A stretch of 64,000 nucleotides of DNA from an uncultured Lachnospiraceae bacterium. Its GTDB lineage: Bacteria; Bacillota; Clostridia; Lachnospirales; Lachnospiraceae. Both the position numbers and the translations under genes were made by a program. Positions 16,141 through 26,187 of this stretch are shown here, in pieces (the stretch's first letter is position 1; each line of letters opens with the position of its first letter). Location of the stretch: assembly GCA_910584685.1 (NCBI GenBank), contig CAJUAO010000014.1, positions 21,640 through 85,639 on the forward strand. The letters are read 5' to 3'. Under the pieces are notes generated by a model. It was not told the origin of the DNA and did no database searches. It saw only the letters and a program-made list of their open reading frames with translations.

Positions 16141-18429
16141 TTATTTCCTATTATAATTTATAAGGCATCCCTTTAAAATAATATCTCTCTCGTCATCCGT
16201 AAGCTCGCCCAGCTTAAGGGTAAATTCCCTAAGCTCTGCTCCCTTTACAACATAAGCCTTTATATCTGTAAGCTTATCCTTTATTGCCGAGGCAATACCC
16301 GGAATAAAGATATAATCGCCCTTTTTAAACGGAAGCTCCTCCTCCTCAAATATAAACGGAAGCATTCCCCAGTTTATAAGATTTGAACGGTATCTTTTTG
16401 TGGCATATTCCTTTGCAATATTTGCCCAGCCGCCAAGCACCTTCTGACATGACGCCGCCTGCTCCCTTGCAGAGCCGTCCCCCGGCTTTATGGCATATAT
16501 GGTTGAGCCTATGCCAAACTGATTGTGATGAAGCTTTGGAAATTTCTCCTTTATAACCTTCATGGCTGCTCCAAGCTCAGGAAGCGCATCGCATGGACAT
16601 TCATCTTTGAGCCTTGCATTTTCCGCTGCCTGTATTTCCTTTGCAAGTCCTACATATTCAGGGTCCTTTCTTGAAAGGGTAAACTCTGCAAGTCCAAGAG
16701 GATTTGAGCGGTATGATGAGGTTTCTCCCGACGGAATAAGCTCGTCCGTAGTAGTGACAGGGTCATGTATCTCTGAAACCACCTTAAGGACAAGATTTTC
16801 AGTAAGAGCCGACATTTTAGGCCAATCCTTAATATTCGGACCAAATTTAATCTCCACCGAATCATCTGCCACACCCTTGGAATCAAATACTCTGTTTGCA
16901 TATATAGTACTGTCAAAATGATATTTCGGCGACGTATATTCAACGTCTATATCAGTAGCTGCCGTAAGGTAACCCTTATTTGCCGCCGTGGCAGCTATTG
17001 AACGTGCATCCATAAGCGCTACGGAAGATATCTGCCCGTTCTGAAGCTTAGAGCCCTCCCTGTTAGGGAAGTTTCTTGTAGAATGACGTATGCTGAAGGC
17101 ATTGTTTGAAGGAGTGTCTCCTGCTCCAAAGCAAGGACCGCAAAATGCTGTTTTAACAATAGCTCCTGTTCCTATAAGCTCAGCCAGCTTCCCATTTTTG
17201 GCAAGCTCCATATAAATAGGCGTGCTTGCAGGGTATACGCTTAATGTAAATTCATCTGCGCCTATGCTCTTTCCCTTGAGTATATCCGCTGCGTCGCATA
17301 TATTCTCAAAGCCGCCGCCTGCGCAGCCTGCAATAATTCCCTGCTCCACATAAAGCCTTCCGTCTCTTACCTTGTCTGTAAGCTTAAAGTCAACCTTTCC
17401 GTCAAGGCTTACAAGGGCCTTTTCCTCCACATCATGGAGAATATCCATAAGATTATTATTCAGCTCCTCTATGGTATATGTATTGCTTGGGTGGAACGGC
17501 ATAGCTATCATTGGCTTTATTTTGCTTAAATCAACATATACCATACCATCATAGTAAGCGGTCTCTCCCGGATTTAACTCCTTATAATCCTCAGCTCTGC
17601 CGTGAATATCATAAAATTCCTTTATTTTGTCATCTGTTCTCCATATTGAGGAAAGACATGTAGTCTCTGTGGTCATAACGTCGACGCCAATACGGAAATC
17701 TGCGCTGAGGCTTGATACTCCCGGCCCTACAAATTCCATTACCTTATTTTTTACATATCCGTTTCCAAATACTGCTCCGATAATGGCAAGGGCAACATCC
17801 TGAGGGCCAACGCCCTTTGCCGGCTCCCCTGTCAAATATATACCTACTACCTCCGGCATGTTTATATCATAGGTCTGCTCTAAAAGCTGCTTTACAAGCT
17901 CAGGACCGCCTTCGCCCATGGCCATTGTACCAAGAGCGCCATACCTTGTGTGGGAATCGGAGCCAAGTATCATCCTTCCCCCTCCTGCAAGCATTTCTCT
18001 TGCATACTGATGTATAACTGCCTGATGAGGCGGAACATATACGCCGCCGTACTTCTTTGCACAGGTAAGACCAAACATGTGGTCATCCTCATTTATTGTA
18101 CCGCCTACTGCGCAAAGGCTGTTATGGCAGTTTGTAAGGACATATGGAATCGGAAATCTTGTAAGTCCTGACGCTCTTGCCGTCTGTATTATACCTACGA
18201 AAGTTATATCATGTGACGTAAGCTTATCAAATTTTATCATAAGCTTATCCATATTTCCTGATGTGTTATGATTTTTAAGTATTCCGTATGCTATTGTATT
18301 TTTGGCTGCATCTTCTCTTGATACTGATTTTCCAAGCCTGCTTTCCAGCACCGCATCAGTGTCGCCGTTTACCTCCACCACGTCGGCTCCGTTTAAGAGA
18401 AATGCTCCGCCTTTGCTTAACTTAATCAT
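16141..18429 (-). CDS. aconitase-family hydratase (YbhJ-like)
   Basis: A 762-residue protein of the aconitase superfamily. The ATG chosen (MIKLSKGGAFLLNG) follows GGAG by 6 bases; an ATG 4 codons upstream overlaps that binding site and is less likely. The [4Fe-4S] ligands are recognisable as the cysteine in IAGCAGGG (about residue 370) and the pair in FCGPCFGAG. The substrate-binding SDSHTRYG and the swivel domain near the C-terminus are present. The sequence resembles the YbhJ-like hydratase branch more than AcnA or AcnB, so citrate/isocitrate isomerisation is not certain. The gene stands alone with its own terminator, without citrate synthase or isocitrate dehydrogenase next to it. Confidence 0.82.
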   Translation of the reverse strand: MIKLSKGGAFLLNGADVVEVNGDTDAVLESRLGKSVSREDAAKNTIAYGILKNHNTSGNMDKLMIKFDKLTSHDITFVGIIQTARASGLTRFPIPYVLTNCHNSLCAVGGTINEDDHMFGLTCAKKYGGVYVPPHQAVIHQYAREMLAGGGRMILGSDSHTRYGALGTMAMGEGGPELVKQLLEQTYDINMPEVVGIYLTGEPAKGVGPQDVALAIIGAVFGNGYVKNKVMEFVGPGVSSLSADFRIGVDVMTTETTCLSSIWRTDDKIKEFYDIHGRAEDYKELNPGETAYYDGMVYVDLSKIKPMIAMPFHPSNTYTIEELNNNLMDILHDVEEKALVSLDGKVDFKLTDKVRDGRLYVEQGIIAGCAGGGFENICDAADILKGKSIGADEFTLSVYPASTPIYMELAKNGKLAELIGTGAIVKTAFCGPCFGAGDTPSNNAFSIRHSTRNFPNREGSKLQNGQISSVALMDARSIAATAANKGYLTAATDIDVEYTSPKYHFDSTIYANRVFDSKGVADDSVEIKFGPNIKDWPKMSALTENLVLKVVSEIHDPVTTTDELIPSGETSSYRSNPLGLAEFTLSRKDPEYVGLAKEIQAAENARLKDECPCDALPELGAAMKVIKEKFPKLHHNQFGIGSTIYAIKPGDGSAREQAASCQKVLGGWANIAKEYATKRYRSNLINWGMLPFIFEEEELPFKKGDYIFIPGIASAIKDKLTDIKAYVVKGAELREFTLKLGELTDDERDIILKGCLINYNRK

Positions 18430-18535
18430 TATTTTCTCCATTCCTGCGCTCTGCCTGTCAGGGGAATGTTTTTGTATTCCGCCTTATAAATTTTCCTCAA
18501 GACATACGCACATTTATTTTTGTTTATACTTACCG

Positions 18536-18567
18536 AAAGACGCAGATGTTTTGACACCTGCGTCTTT
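18536..18567 (-). terminator. terminator of glgB
   Basis: AAAGACGCAG pairs with CTGCGTCTTT over a 12-base loop, about 55 bases past the glgB stop codon. T-residues follow on both strands, so it could also stop plus-strand transcripts. Confidence 0.75.
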
Positions 18568-18623
18568 ATATTTGTACCATATTTTCAATGATTATTCAAG
18601 GGTTATTCTTGGCAATATACATT

Positions 18624-20552
18624 TCAAAATTCTAAAACGAGCGCCTCAAAAGGTCTTAAATGTATATTCAGCCTGTATGGAAGCTTATCACACTCCTCCT
18701 TTACAGCCTTGTATTTAACCGTAGGCTCCAGCTTTTCTTCGTCACATCTGGCAAGATATACTCCCAGCGTGTCCTCCTCCGTGGTTTCTGAATAGCTTGA
18801 AAGCACCTGCTTATAAACCCCTTCTTTTGGAACTCCTACACAATAATCCGGCCTGTCTATAGGCGTAAAGTTGCATATAAACAGCAATGCGCCTTTATAA
18901 TCTTTCGGCGTTCTTCGGATAAAGCTGAATATGCTTCTGTCTGCGTCATCGGCATTTACCCACTCAAAGCTTCTTCCGTCGCTGTCATACTTATATAGCG
19001 CCGGATATTTTTTATACATGGTAAGGAGCCTGTGTACATACTCCTTCATTTCCATATGAAGAGGCTCGTTTAAAAGATACCATTCTATCTCCTTGGCCTC
19101 GCTCCACTCATGTATCATGGCAAACTCCTGTCCCATAAACAAAAGCTTCTTGCCAGGATGACCAAACATAAAGGTATACGCTCCCTTAAGATTTGCAAAC
19201 TTATCTACAGTGTAGCCCGGCATTTTATTTATCATTGAGCACTTTAAATGCACCACCTCGTCATGGGAAAGCACCAGTATGTAATTTTCGCTGTTGGCAT
19301 AGGTTAAGCTAAAGGTTGCCTTATTATGATTTCCCTTCCTGAACAGCGGGTCTGCCTTCATATATTCAAGGAAGTCATTCATCCATCCCATATTCCACTT
19401 AAATGAAAATCCTAAGCCTCCCTTTTCCACGTCTCCCGTCACCATAGGGAATGCCGTTGATTCCTCAGCTATAACAAAAGCTCTCTTTTGACGCTTTTTC
19501 ATAATACTGTTTAAATGCTTTAAAAATTCTATAGCCTCAAGGTTTTTATTGTCTCCGTACTTATTTCTTACCCAGTCTCCGTCTCTTCTTCCATAGTCAA
19601 GATACAGCATAGACGCAACTGCGTCTACCCTAAGACCGTCTATATGATACTTATCAATCCAGAACAGGGCATTTGCTATAAGAAATCCCCTTACCTCATT
19701 TTTTTCGTAGTTAAACACCTTTGTTCCCCAATCGGCATGCTCTCCCTTTCTTGGGTCTGGGTACTCATAAAGAGGCGTTCCGTCAAACTCTGCCAGCCCG
19801 AATGCGTCCTTTGGGAAATGGGCAGGAACCCAGTCAAGAATAACGCCTATGTCATTTCTATGCATTTTATTTACAAAGTACATAAACTCACTTGGACCGC
19901 CGTATCTGGAGGTCGGCGAATAATAGCCTGTCACCTGATAACCCCATGAGCCGTCAAAGGGATGCTCCGCTATTCCCATAAGCTCCACATGGGTATAGCC
20001 CATCTCCTTTATATACGGCACCAGTTTATCCGCCAATGTTTTATAATCTAAGAAGCCGTCCTCACCTCTGCTGTAATCCTTTTTCCATGAGCCAAGATGA
20101 ACTTCATATATTGCCATAGGTCTTTCAGAATGATTTACTTTTTCCTGTTTTTCAATCCATCTTGAATCACTCCATTTAAAATGGTCAATATCAGCTATCT
20201 TAGACGCTGTACCCGGTCTAAGCTCACTGTGAAAGGCATAGGGGTCTGCCTTATATAGCAGACGCCCGTCTCTTGTCCTTATAACATATTTATACATATC
20301 CCATTTTTTTGCATTTGGAATAAAAGCCTCCCATATGCCGGATGTTCCAAGCTCCTCCATTATATTGACATTCATATCCCATTGGTTAAATTCCCCAATA
20401 ACACTTACTCCCACTGCGTTAGGCGCCCAAACGGCAAAATATACGCCCTTTTTTCCGTCAATTTCTGCAAAATGTGCACCCATTTTATTGTATATCTCAT
20501 AATGGTTTCCCTCTGCAAAAACGTATCTGTCAGCTTCCGTAATAAAGTTCAT
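18624..20552 (-). CDS. glgB: 1,4-alpha-glucan (glycogen) branching enzyme
   Basis: A 642-residue GH13 enzyme of usual bacterial GlgB length. The start MNFITEADRYVF follows GGAGG by 8 bases; the longer frame would begin at a TTG that overlaps this binding site. An N-terminal CBM48 domain (VYFAVWAPNAVGVSVIGEFN) is followed by the (beta/alpha)8 barrel with regions I-IV: DWVPAHF, GLRVDAVASML (nucleophile Asp), VIAEEST (acid Glu) and LSHDEVVH (Asp). The C-terminal beta domain ends RPFEALVLEF. It forms alpha-1,6 branches in glycogen. No other glycogen gene is adjacent, so the pathway is probably split elsewhere in the genome. Confidence 0.95.
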   Translation of the reverse strand: MNFITEADRYVFAEGNHYEIYNKMGAHFAEIDGKKGVYFAVWAPNAVGVSVIGEFNQWDMNVNIMEELGTSGIWEAFIPNAKKWDMYKYVIRTRDGRLLYKADPYAFHSELRPGTASKIADIDHFKWSDSRWIEKQEKVNHSERPMAIYEVHLGSWKKDYSRGEDGFLDYKTLADKLVPYIKEMGYTHVELMGIAEHPFDGSWGYQVTGYYSPTSRYGGPSEFMYFVNKMHRNDIGVILDWVPAHFPKDAFGLAEFDGTPLYEYPDPRKGEHADWGTKVFNYEKNEVRGFLIANALFWIDKYHIDGLRVDAVASMLYLDYGRRDGDWVRNKYGDNKNLEAIEFLKHLNSIMKKRQKRAFVIAEESTAFPMVTGDVEKGGLGFSFKWNMGWMNDFLEYMKADPLFRKGNHNKATFSLTYANSENYILVLSHDEVVHLKCSMINKMPGYTVDKFANLKGAYTFMFGHPGKKLLFMGQEFAMIHEWSEAKEIEWYLLNEPLHMEMKEYVHRLLTMYKKYPALYKYDSDGRSFEWVNADDADRSIFSFIRRTPKDYKGALLFICNFTPIDRPDYCVGVPKEGVYKQVLSSYSETTEEDTLGVYLARCDEEKLEPTVKYKAVKEECDKLPYRLNIHLRPFEALVLEF

Positions 20553-20612
20553 TAGTTCTACCTCCAAAGTAACATAATTTGATATCTTTTATTATCACGT
20601 CTCATAAATATC

Positions 20613-20657
20613 AAAAAGATAATCCTACGGCAATTATACCATAAGACTATCTTTTTT
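20613..20657 (-). terminator. probable terminator after fliS
   Basis: On the minus strand an A-rich/T-rich stem (AAAAAGATA against TATCTTTTTT) lies about 107 bases past the fliS stop, with T-residues after it. The stem is weak, and its distance from the gene is larger than usual. Confidence 0.4.
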
Positions 20658-20763
20658 TCTACATTTATATCCCTTTTTCCAAAATTTTTATACAACTGGT
20701 CATTTTCAAAAAACAATACCGGATAAAATATAATTATTATGACAATGCAAGTATTGGAAGCCT

Positions 20764-21222
20764 TTAATTTCTTACCACAAATTCATTAAGCCTGCTGTTT
20801 CTTCCATATGTATATCCTGCATATATCTCCTGACTGTTTTCCATCAGCTTCTGTCCGTTCTCATCCTTGCCTGCAATATCCTCATAGGCTTCCCCTATGC
20901 TTTTCATGACATTTATTCCGCTTTCAAGATTTTCATCAGTATATGCTGCGTTTGCATGTATAAGTACTCTCTTTACATACATATAAAGACTTAACAGATT
21001 TCCTGATATAGGATATTTCATATCGAGGCTTGACGATAAATTATCTACAAAATCCATGGCCTTTTTTATATAGAAGGAAAACATTTTTTTGTCGCCTTCC
21101 TTTAATGATGACCTTGCATCCTGCATATATTCCGCTGCAATCTCGCAGGTTATAGCTACAAGCTGACCTCTTGAGCTTTGCGATATACGCACTGCATATT
21201 CATTTATCCTTTCCTTATTCAT
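20764..21222 (-). CDS. fliS: flagellin export chaperone FliS family
   Basis: A 152-residue, largely helical protein directly downstream of flagellin (15-base gap). It has the FliS pattern: an N-terminal helix with RGQLVAITCEIAAEYMQDA, a middle KKAMDFVDNLSSSLDM, and LLSLYMYVKRVLIHANAAY corresponding to the conserved L-Y-Y helix. FliS binds the C-terminal helices of flagellin in the cytoplasm and keeps it unfolded until export. Homology is inferred from pattern and position; it is somewhat longer than the usual 125-135 residues, with an extra C-terminal tail. Confidence 0.75.
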   Translation of the reverse strand: MNKERINEYAVRISQSSRGQLVAITCEIAAEYMQDARSSLKEGDKKMFSFYIKKAMDFVDNLSSSLDMKYPISGNLLSLYMYVKRVLIHANAAYTDENLESGINVMKSIGEAYEDIAGKDENGQKLMENSQEIYAGYTYGRNSRLNEFVVRN

Positions 21223-21237
21223 ACATCCTCCTGCTTA

Positions 21238-22638
21238 TTACTGTAAAAGCTGCAGCACCTTATCTGTCATCTGATTTGCATGGGCAAGCATAGACGTGGC
21301 TGCCTGTGTCATAACATTATATGTAGTATACTTTGTCATTTCATCTGCCATGTCAACGTCCTCTATTCTTGAAAGGGACGCCGTCATATTTTCCTCTGTA
21401 ATCTCCAATGAAGATACCGTATGCTCCATTCTATTCTGATATGCGCCTATTGTGGAACGTATCTCTGAAATGCGGTTAATAGCGTCATTTGAAATAGTTA
21501 TAGCCTCTCCGCAGCCTCGTGAAGTAAGTGCATTTATTTTATCCAGTCCTAAGCTTTTTGCGCTAACCTCCGGTATCTCTATATCAAGCTCCTGATACTC
21601 GTTGGCTCCTACCTGTATAGTCATAGGTCCTACGTCAGTCACTCCAAGGCTTATTCTCTGTGCAGCCGTCGTTCCCATATTGTCGCCTATCTGTATTCTC
21701 ATCTCAAAGCCGTTATAATCCTTTACGGTAACCTCTCTTCCTGAAACCGTACATGATGCCGATGCGCTGAATAATGAGTTGTCTGTTTTGACATATAAAT
21801 CTGCAGAGCCATCCTGTCCTTCAACCCTTACATCCTTATCAGGAAGTCCAAGCTCTGCCGCCATTTCTTCACTGGTAGATATTTCAACGGTTTCCTCTGA
21901 GCCATACCTCTCCTGTGTAAATGTAAACACTGCGCTTGACGTAAGGCTTCCTGTATATGATATGCTTAAATCGGTTTTATCCCCTGCCTTTACAAGCTTT
22001 TCATATACATCCTGAAGTGAATCATTCTCTGAAAGCTCTACCTTTGCTCCGTTTAATACAAAGGAACCGTTTGGTATGTTTCCGTCGGTAAGTGCGCCTA
22101 ATGAAAAAGATGCCTGTGTTGCAGTATCCTGATACATAATCATGTAATCTCCGGCCGGAACCGTGCTTGACACATACGTTATATCCGCATAATCTACGGC
22201 AGAATATGTTCTTCTGGCAAATGTTCCGTCAAGCAGTGTCTGGGTATTAAAATCAGTATCCTTTGCAACTCTGTCTATCTCGTCTCTTATCTGCGCTATT
22301 TCATCCATAATGGCTACCCTGTCATCATCAGAATTCGTATCTGACGCGCCCTGAACTGACAGCTCATTTAATCTCTGAAGCATTGAATGTATCTCCGTAA
22401 GCGCTCCCTCTGCCGTCTCCACCACTGATATACCGTCATTTGTATTCTGTGTAGCCCTGTCAAGATTTCTTATCTGCGCTTTCATTTTTACCGAAAGAGA
22501 TGCTCCTACCGGATTATCCTTTATATTTAACAGCTTATTTCCTGATGACAGCTTTTCAAGTGATGATGCTAATTTACTGTCTGTCGTATTAAGCTGATAG
22601 CATGCCCTTAGCGCCGCCACGTTTGTGTTTATTCTCAT
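21238..22638 (-). CDS. flagellin
   Basis: A 466-residue flagellin. The N-terminal D0/D1 part (MRINTNVAALRACYQLNTTD, LSSGNKLLNIKDNPVGASLS) and the C-terminal part (MADEMTKYTTYNVMTQAATS, ending DKVLQLLQ) are typical, enclosing a variable domain of about 240 residues. The segment LQRLNELSVQGA matches the conserved D1 stretch that TLR5 recognises in other flagellins. GGAGG precedes the ATG. The gene follows the 981-residue protein by 25 bases, with no room for a separate promoter, so it is probably read from an upstream or internal promoter. No sigma-28 promoter was found. Confidence 0.95.
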   Translation of the reverse strand: MRINTNVAALRACYQLNTTDSKLASSLEKLSSGNKLLNIKDNPVGASLSVKMKAQIRNLDRATQNTNDGISVVETAEGALTEIHSMLQRLNELSVQGASDTNSDDDRVAIMDEIAQIRDEIDRVAKDTDFNTQTLLDGTFARRTYSAVDYADITYVSSTVPAGDYMIMYQDTATQASFSLGALTDGNIPNGSFVLNGAKVELSENDSLQDVYEKLVKAGDKTDLSISYTGSLTSSAVFTFTQERYGSEETVEISTSEEMAAELGLPDKDVRVEGQDGSADLYVKTDNSLFSASASCTVSGREVTVKDYNGFEMRIQIGDNMGTTAAQRISLGVTDVGPMTIQVGANEYQELDIEIPEVSAKSLGLDKINALTSRGCGEAITISNDAINRISEIRSTIGAYQNRMEHTVSSLEITEENMTASLSRIEDVDMADEMTKYTTYNVMTQAATSMLAHANQMTDKVLQLLQ

Positions 22639-22663
22639 ATTGTACCTCCATTTTCTAATAACC

Positions 22664-25609
22664 TTAGCCTACATTATTTATCGGCAGTCTTCCAAAATCC
22701 TTAAGCATTTTTAAAAAGCTTTTGGAAACATCATATAGCTGTCTGTCCGTATACGACTCTCTTTCACCTATACTTTCTGCTGCCGTAAGCTGCCACTCTT
22801 TAACACCTTCTGCAAATTCCTTTTCAAGGCTTTCATTGCTACATACAATATATCCTGTCAGCTTTCCTTCACTTACGGTTATATTTGCCTCTACCTTTCC
22901 CGTAAGCTTATCATTTGCAGATATTTTTATATTATTTTCCTTTGCCCCCTTATGTGAAAACTTTACCTTTACAAGCACCATCTCTCCATCCATGTCCATT
23001 GGTATATGATAACACCTGTTTTCAGCTGCCTTAGCCATAAACCTTGCCACATTATAAATTCCCTTATATTTAAGACTTTCTATGCTTTCCGTTTCCATTT
23101 CCTTCTCTGCAAGGGCCAGAGTCTCATTCATTAAATCCTTATATCCGGCGGCGGCTTCCTGCTCCCCTTCAAGACTGTCTAAAAACTTCTGCTCCCCGTT
23201 TATCTCATTTTTAAAATACGAGCTTATATCTTTGTTTTTTTTCATAAGCCTTGACAGAGCCGACAGATTTTCCATACTAGGCGCCATGCCGCTGTCAAGT
23301 AAATCATATACCATCTCCTCTGTATATTCTGCGGCGTCACCAAATATTTCATTAAGTCTGTAGGTCTCATAGCCGTTATTTAACGCTTTTACTCTCTCCT
23401 GCTCGTCATATGACGCATATGTCTGCCACATTTTGTCTATATCTTCATCTAAAAGCTTTTCCGGTGATACGCTTCCCCTGCCGCCGTGGATGCCCTCGAG
23501 TATATCTGAAAGCTTATTCTTTATAAGCCTTCCCTGATAATATCCTGTATTATCATTGACGGTAGTGGAATTTCCATATTTTGACCTTGATTTTTCCGCC
23601 GATAATAAATTGCCAAGTGTCAGCGCTACGCCTTCGCTTAAAACAGCGCCTACGGCTCTTGTATCTGCCCTTTCTATTGTTTTTATGGCACGGTACAGTT
23701 CTATAAATGCCTGTCTCTCCTCCCTTGTAACGGCTCCGGTTTTTTCAAGCTTCCACAGATATTTGCTGTACTCTTCATTTTCGTCGGCTCCTATCTGAGC
23801 GTTTATCTGCTCCAGCCTTTCATTTAATGTCTCTATGTTTTCATCCAGTGGATTTATATTATTTTCTATAAGATATGATGCTGTTTTCGGCGTAATATTT
23901 TTTATAACCCTGTCTACCTCTGTTGTTTTTTCAGCCATCATAAGTATGCTTTCCCTGTTTATCTCCATAGAATTATAACCCAGCACCCTTACCGCCCTTC
24001 TGTATACATCGTTAGCCGTAAGTCCTGCCTCCTCTATAAGATTATCCGCATTACCAAATGCTTTTTTAATGCTGTCGCCTAAATCGCCTCTTACCTGTGT
24101 TCCAACCGCCTCATATGTTTCTCCTGCTTTTTCATATGCAAGCCTTTGACGGATTCCTTCATTATATATATTATGTACGTTAAACTGCTCACTGCTTTCA
24201 ACCACAGTACCTACTGCCGAAACAGGAAGCCCTGTAAGCTGTCCCATTATCTCCATTACGTTTGTAAGCCCGGACACCCTTTCATCTGTGGGCTCATTAA
24301 AAAATACGGAATTGTATAAGTTGTCCTCCTCCCTTATTTCCTTTACCATGTACTCTATATCTGTATATGTTACATCCACGCCAAGCTTCTCCATAATCAT
24401 GGCTCCTGCCATGGTCATCACTGCCTTTGCCTGATTGAGAAGATTTAATATCTGGTTTCTTCTTCTGTCATTTTCTTTATTATTTCCGACGCTTCTATCA
24501 TTATTAGGACTCTTATCATTCTCGTTCTTTACATTTTTGCCCCTCTCGCTTTTTACATAGTTCTCCGGTGTATTGTCACTGTTTCCCCGGATATAATCCA
24601 TATATTTTTTCAGATTGGCAACGTTAAGGGTGAGGTCGTTATCAGCTATATATTGCGCTGCGCCGTCATCTGCCTTTTGTATAATGTCAACTGCTTCCTG
24701 AGCCTTTTCTGCATCAATCCAGCCTTCCGTCATATATGCATTTTCAAAGGCCTCCCCAAAGACATTTGCCAAAACCATATTTGCCTTTACGCTTTCCATA
24801 TCCCTTGCATCAGGCGCTTCTATTTCCTTTAGCTTTATGTACTTTACAAGGCTGTCCGTTGTAAGGGGTATGTCTCTTTCCAGCAGCCACTTTGCTGCTC
24901 CTAAAGAATTTTCATCTGCCTCTATACCGTTTTTTTCCAAAAACTTTTCTACCTGAGGCAAAAGCTGCTCCCACTGCTCATCAGGCATACTTGCGCCTTC
25001 TGTGCCTGAGAGAGCGCCCTCCTTAGAATGAACTGCCATATAAACATTTTTTACGGTTGGCTCAAGATTATTTTTTAACATATATTCCTTTGCGCCGTCA
25101 TCTATATAATCTATACTCTCCGTCATTTTCATGCTGCTTGCAAGAGCCGGTGATTTTATTACCTTATCTATTTTTTCCTGACTGACATTAAGAGATGATG
25201 AATTTTCTTTCCCGTAGGCTGCAAGCTGTATCTGTATCCGCTCATATACCGTGACAAGTATGCCCATATCTTCCTTATCGGCAGTTATTCCAAGCTCTGC
25301 AAAAGCTGAATAATCCTCCTTGGTCACAAGATTCTTAAGAGTGTCTATGGCAGAATTAAGAAAGTCCATAATGCTTTCATTTTCTTCCGCAATAGAAGCC
25401 GACAATTCTTTTGTACCATCTGTTATGTTAGATTCCTTATCATATCCGAAAAATCCGTCCTGATTTTCATTAAGCTTTTGGTAATTTACCGGACATATAT
25501 TTTGCGAAATGTTTCCCTTCTCCTTATCTGCCATTCCGACAGACTGAAAGAAATTCTTATATGCCTGTGCATATTTTTCCTGCGCATATTTTTCTATGTT
25601 TATGTTCAT
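22664..25609 (-). CDS. large flagella-associated protein, DUF6240-like, with recurring helical motif
   Basis: A 981-residue protein without signal peptide or membrane helix; I recognise it only as resembling the DUF6240 group that lies beside flagellar genes in Lachnospiraceae. A motif of the form A-x2-LL-x5-L-x-T-x2-N(V/L)-x2-Y recurs about every 70 residues: near 173-193 (EYMLKNNLEPTVKNVY), 239-258 (KWLLERDIPLTTDSLVKYI), 317-336 (QYIADNDLTLNVANLKKYM), then again further on (SYLIENNINPLDENIETL and VYDLLDSGMAPSMENLSAL). A charged Asn/Lys/Asp linker lies near 345-385. The last 120 residues (IPMDMDGEMVLVKVKFSHKG onward) resemble the C-terminal domain of hook-length control protein FliK. A role in flagellar length control or assembly is inferred from that end and from position. 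Confidence 0.6.
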   Translation of the reverse strand: MNINIEKYAQEKYAQAYKNFFQSVGMADKEKGNISQNICPVNYQKLNENQDGFFGYDKESNITDGTKELSASIAEENESIMDFLNSAIDTLKNLVTKEDYSAFAELGITADKEDMGILVTVYERIQIQLAAYGKENSSSLNVSQEKIDKVIKSPALASSMKMTESIDYIDDGAKEYMLKNNLEPTVKNVYMAVHSKEGALSGTEGASMPDEQWEQLLPQVEKFLEKNGIEADENSLGAAKWLLERDIPLTTDSLVKYIKLKEIEAPDARDMESVKANMVLANVFGEAFENAYMTEGWIDAEKAQEAVDIIQKADDGAAQYIADNDLTLNVANLKKYMDYIRGNSDNTPENYVKSERGKNVKNENDKSPNNDRSVGNNKENDRRRNQILNLLNQAKAVMTMAGAMIMEKLGVDVTYTDIEYMVKEIREEDNLYNSVFFNEPTDERVSGLTNVMEIMGQLTGLPVSAVGTVVESSEQFNVHNIYNEGIRQRLAYEKAGETYEAVGTQVRGDLGDSIKKAFGNADNLIEEAGLTANDVYRRAVRVLGYNSMEINRESILMMAEKTTEVDRVIKNITPKTASYLIENNINPLDENIETLNERLEQINAQIGADENEEYSKYLWKLEKTGAVTREERQAFIELYRAIKTIERADTRAVGAVLSEGVALTLGNLLSAEKSRSKYGNSTTVNDNTGYYQGRLIKNKLSDILEGIHGGRGSVSPEKLLDEDIDKMWQTYASYDEQERVKALNNGYETYRLNEIFGDAAEYTEEMVYDLLDSGMAPSMENLSALSRLMKKNKDISSYFKNEINGEQKFLDSLEGEQEAAAGYKDLMNETLALAEKEMETESIESLKYKGIYNVARFMAKAAENRCYHIPMDMDGEMVLVKVKFSHKGAKENNIKISANDKLTGKVEANITVSEGKLTGYIVCSNESLEKEFAEGVKEWQLTAAESIGERESYTDRQLYDVSKSFLKMLKDFGRLPINNVG

Positions 25610-25647
25610 TTATTTTTACCGCCTTTACATAATTGTATTTCATATTT

Positions 25648-25920
25648 TTATATATCGGCAATTTCTTCTCCGTTCTTAATTGACATACAGGCCTTAGCCT
25701 CCTCGTCCTTCATCTGGTTAAGCAATATTTTATATCTGAGCTGTAATGCATTCAGCTCATAAATGCAGCAGTCTATCATATCAGGCTCTACCACGTAGGA
25801 CAAATTTGCATACAGCGCGTCAATATCATCTCTTGCCGCCTTAAGCTCTGCCATTAGCTCCGCTCTTTTTTCTGCTATTAAATCCTCCTCGCTTTTCTTA
25901 TCCTTAAAAAACAACCTCAT
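25648..25920 (-). CDS. small DUF2508-like protein
   Basis: A 90-residue charged protein, started at MRLFFKDKKSEEDLIAEK, which follows GGGAAAGGA; an upstream in-frame start would add 13 residues. It is helical with acidic/basic heptads (EKRAELMAELKAARDDIDAL) and then DMIDCCIYELNALQLRYKILL, the pattern of the DUF2508 (YaaL-like) family. It lies 38 bases upstream of the 981-residue protein and heads the flagellar cluster. The function is unknown. Confidence 0.6.
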   Translation of the reverse strand: MRLFFKDKKSEEDLIAEKRAELMAELKAARDDIDALYANLSYVVEPDMIDCCIYELNALQLRYKILLNQMKDEEAKACMSIKNGEEIADI

Positions 25921-26187
25921 TTTTTCAGTCCTTTCCCAAATAATATAGCTTACCTGCACATTACAATTATGTTCATTATATGATTATTTATTCCAAAAAA
26001 TGTATTTATTATCAGGTTTTTTCCATAAAACGCTTGAATATTAAAAGGACAAAATATAAAATATCGGGTGCAAATGCCTTTGTAATTTTATTTACCATAT
26101 TAAAAAATACTATTATAATGACCTTACTTCAAGATTTTGTATCTGTTCACTATCCGCCCTGATTAATGTCAGGAGGTGAAGCTTCAG
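25921..26187. promoter_or_regulatory. divergent intergenic region between flagellar cluster and Tad locus
   Basis: About 267 AT-rich bases must hold the promoters of the minus-strand flagellar cluster and of the plus-strand Tad locus. A TATAAT near 26111-26116 is a possible -10 for the Tad locus, but its -35 is poor. No riboswitch fold was recognised. Confidence 0.35.

Noticed and set aside
25921..26187. A cyclic-di-GMP or other riboswitch upstream of the Tad locus
   Set aside because: I saw no conserved riboswitch core motif, only AT-rich sequence.
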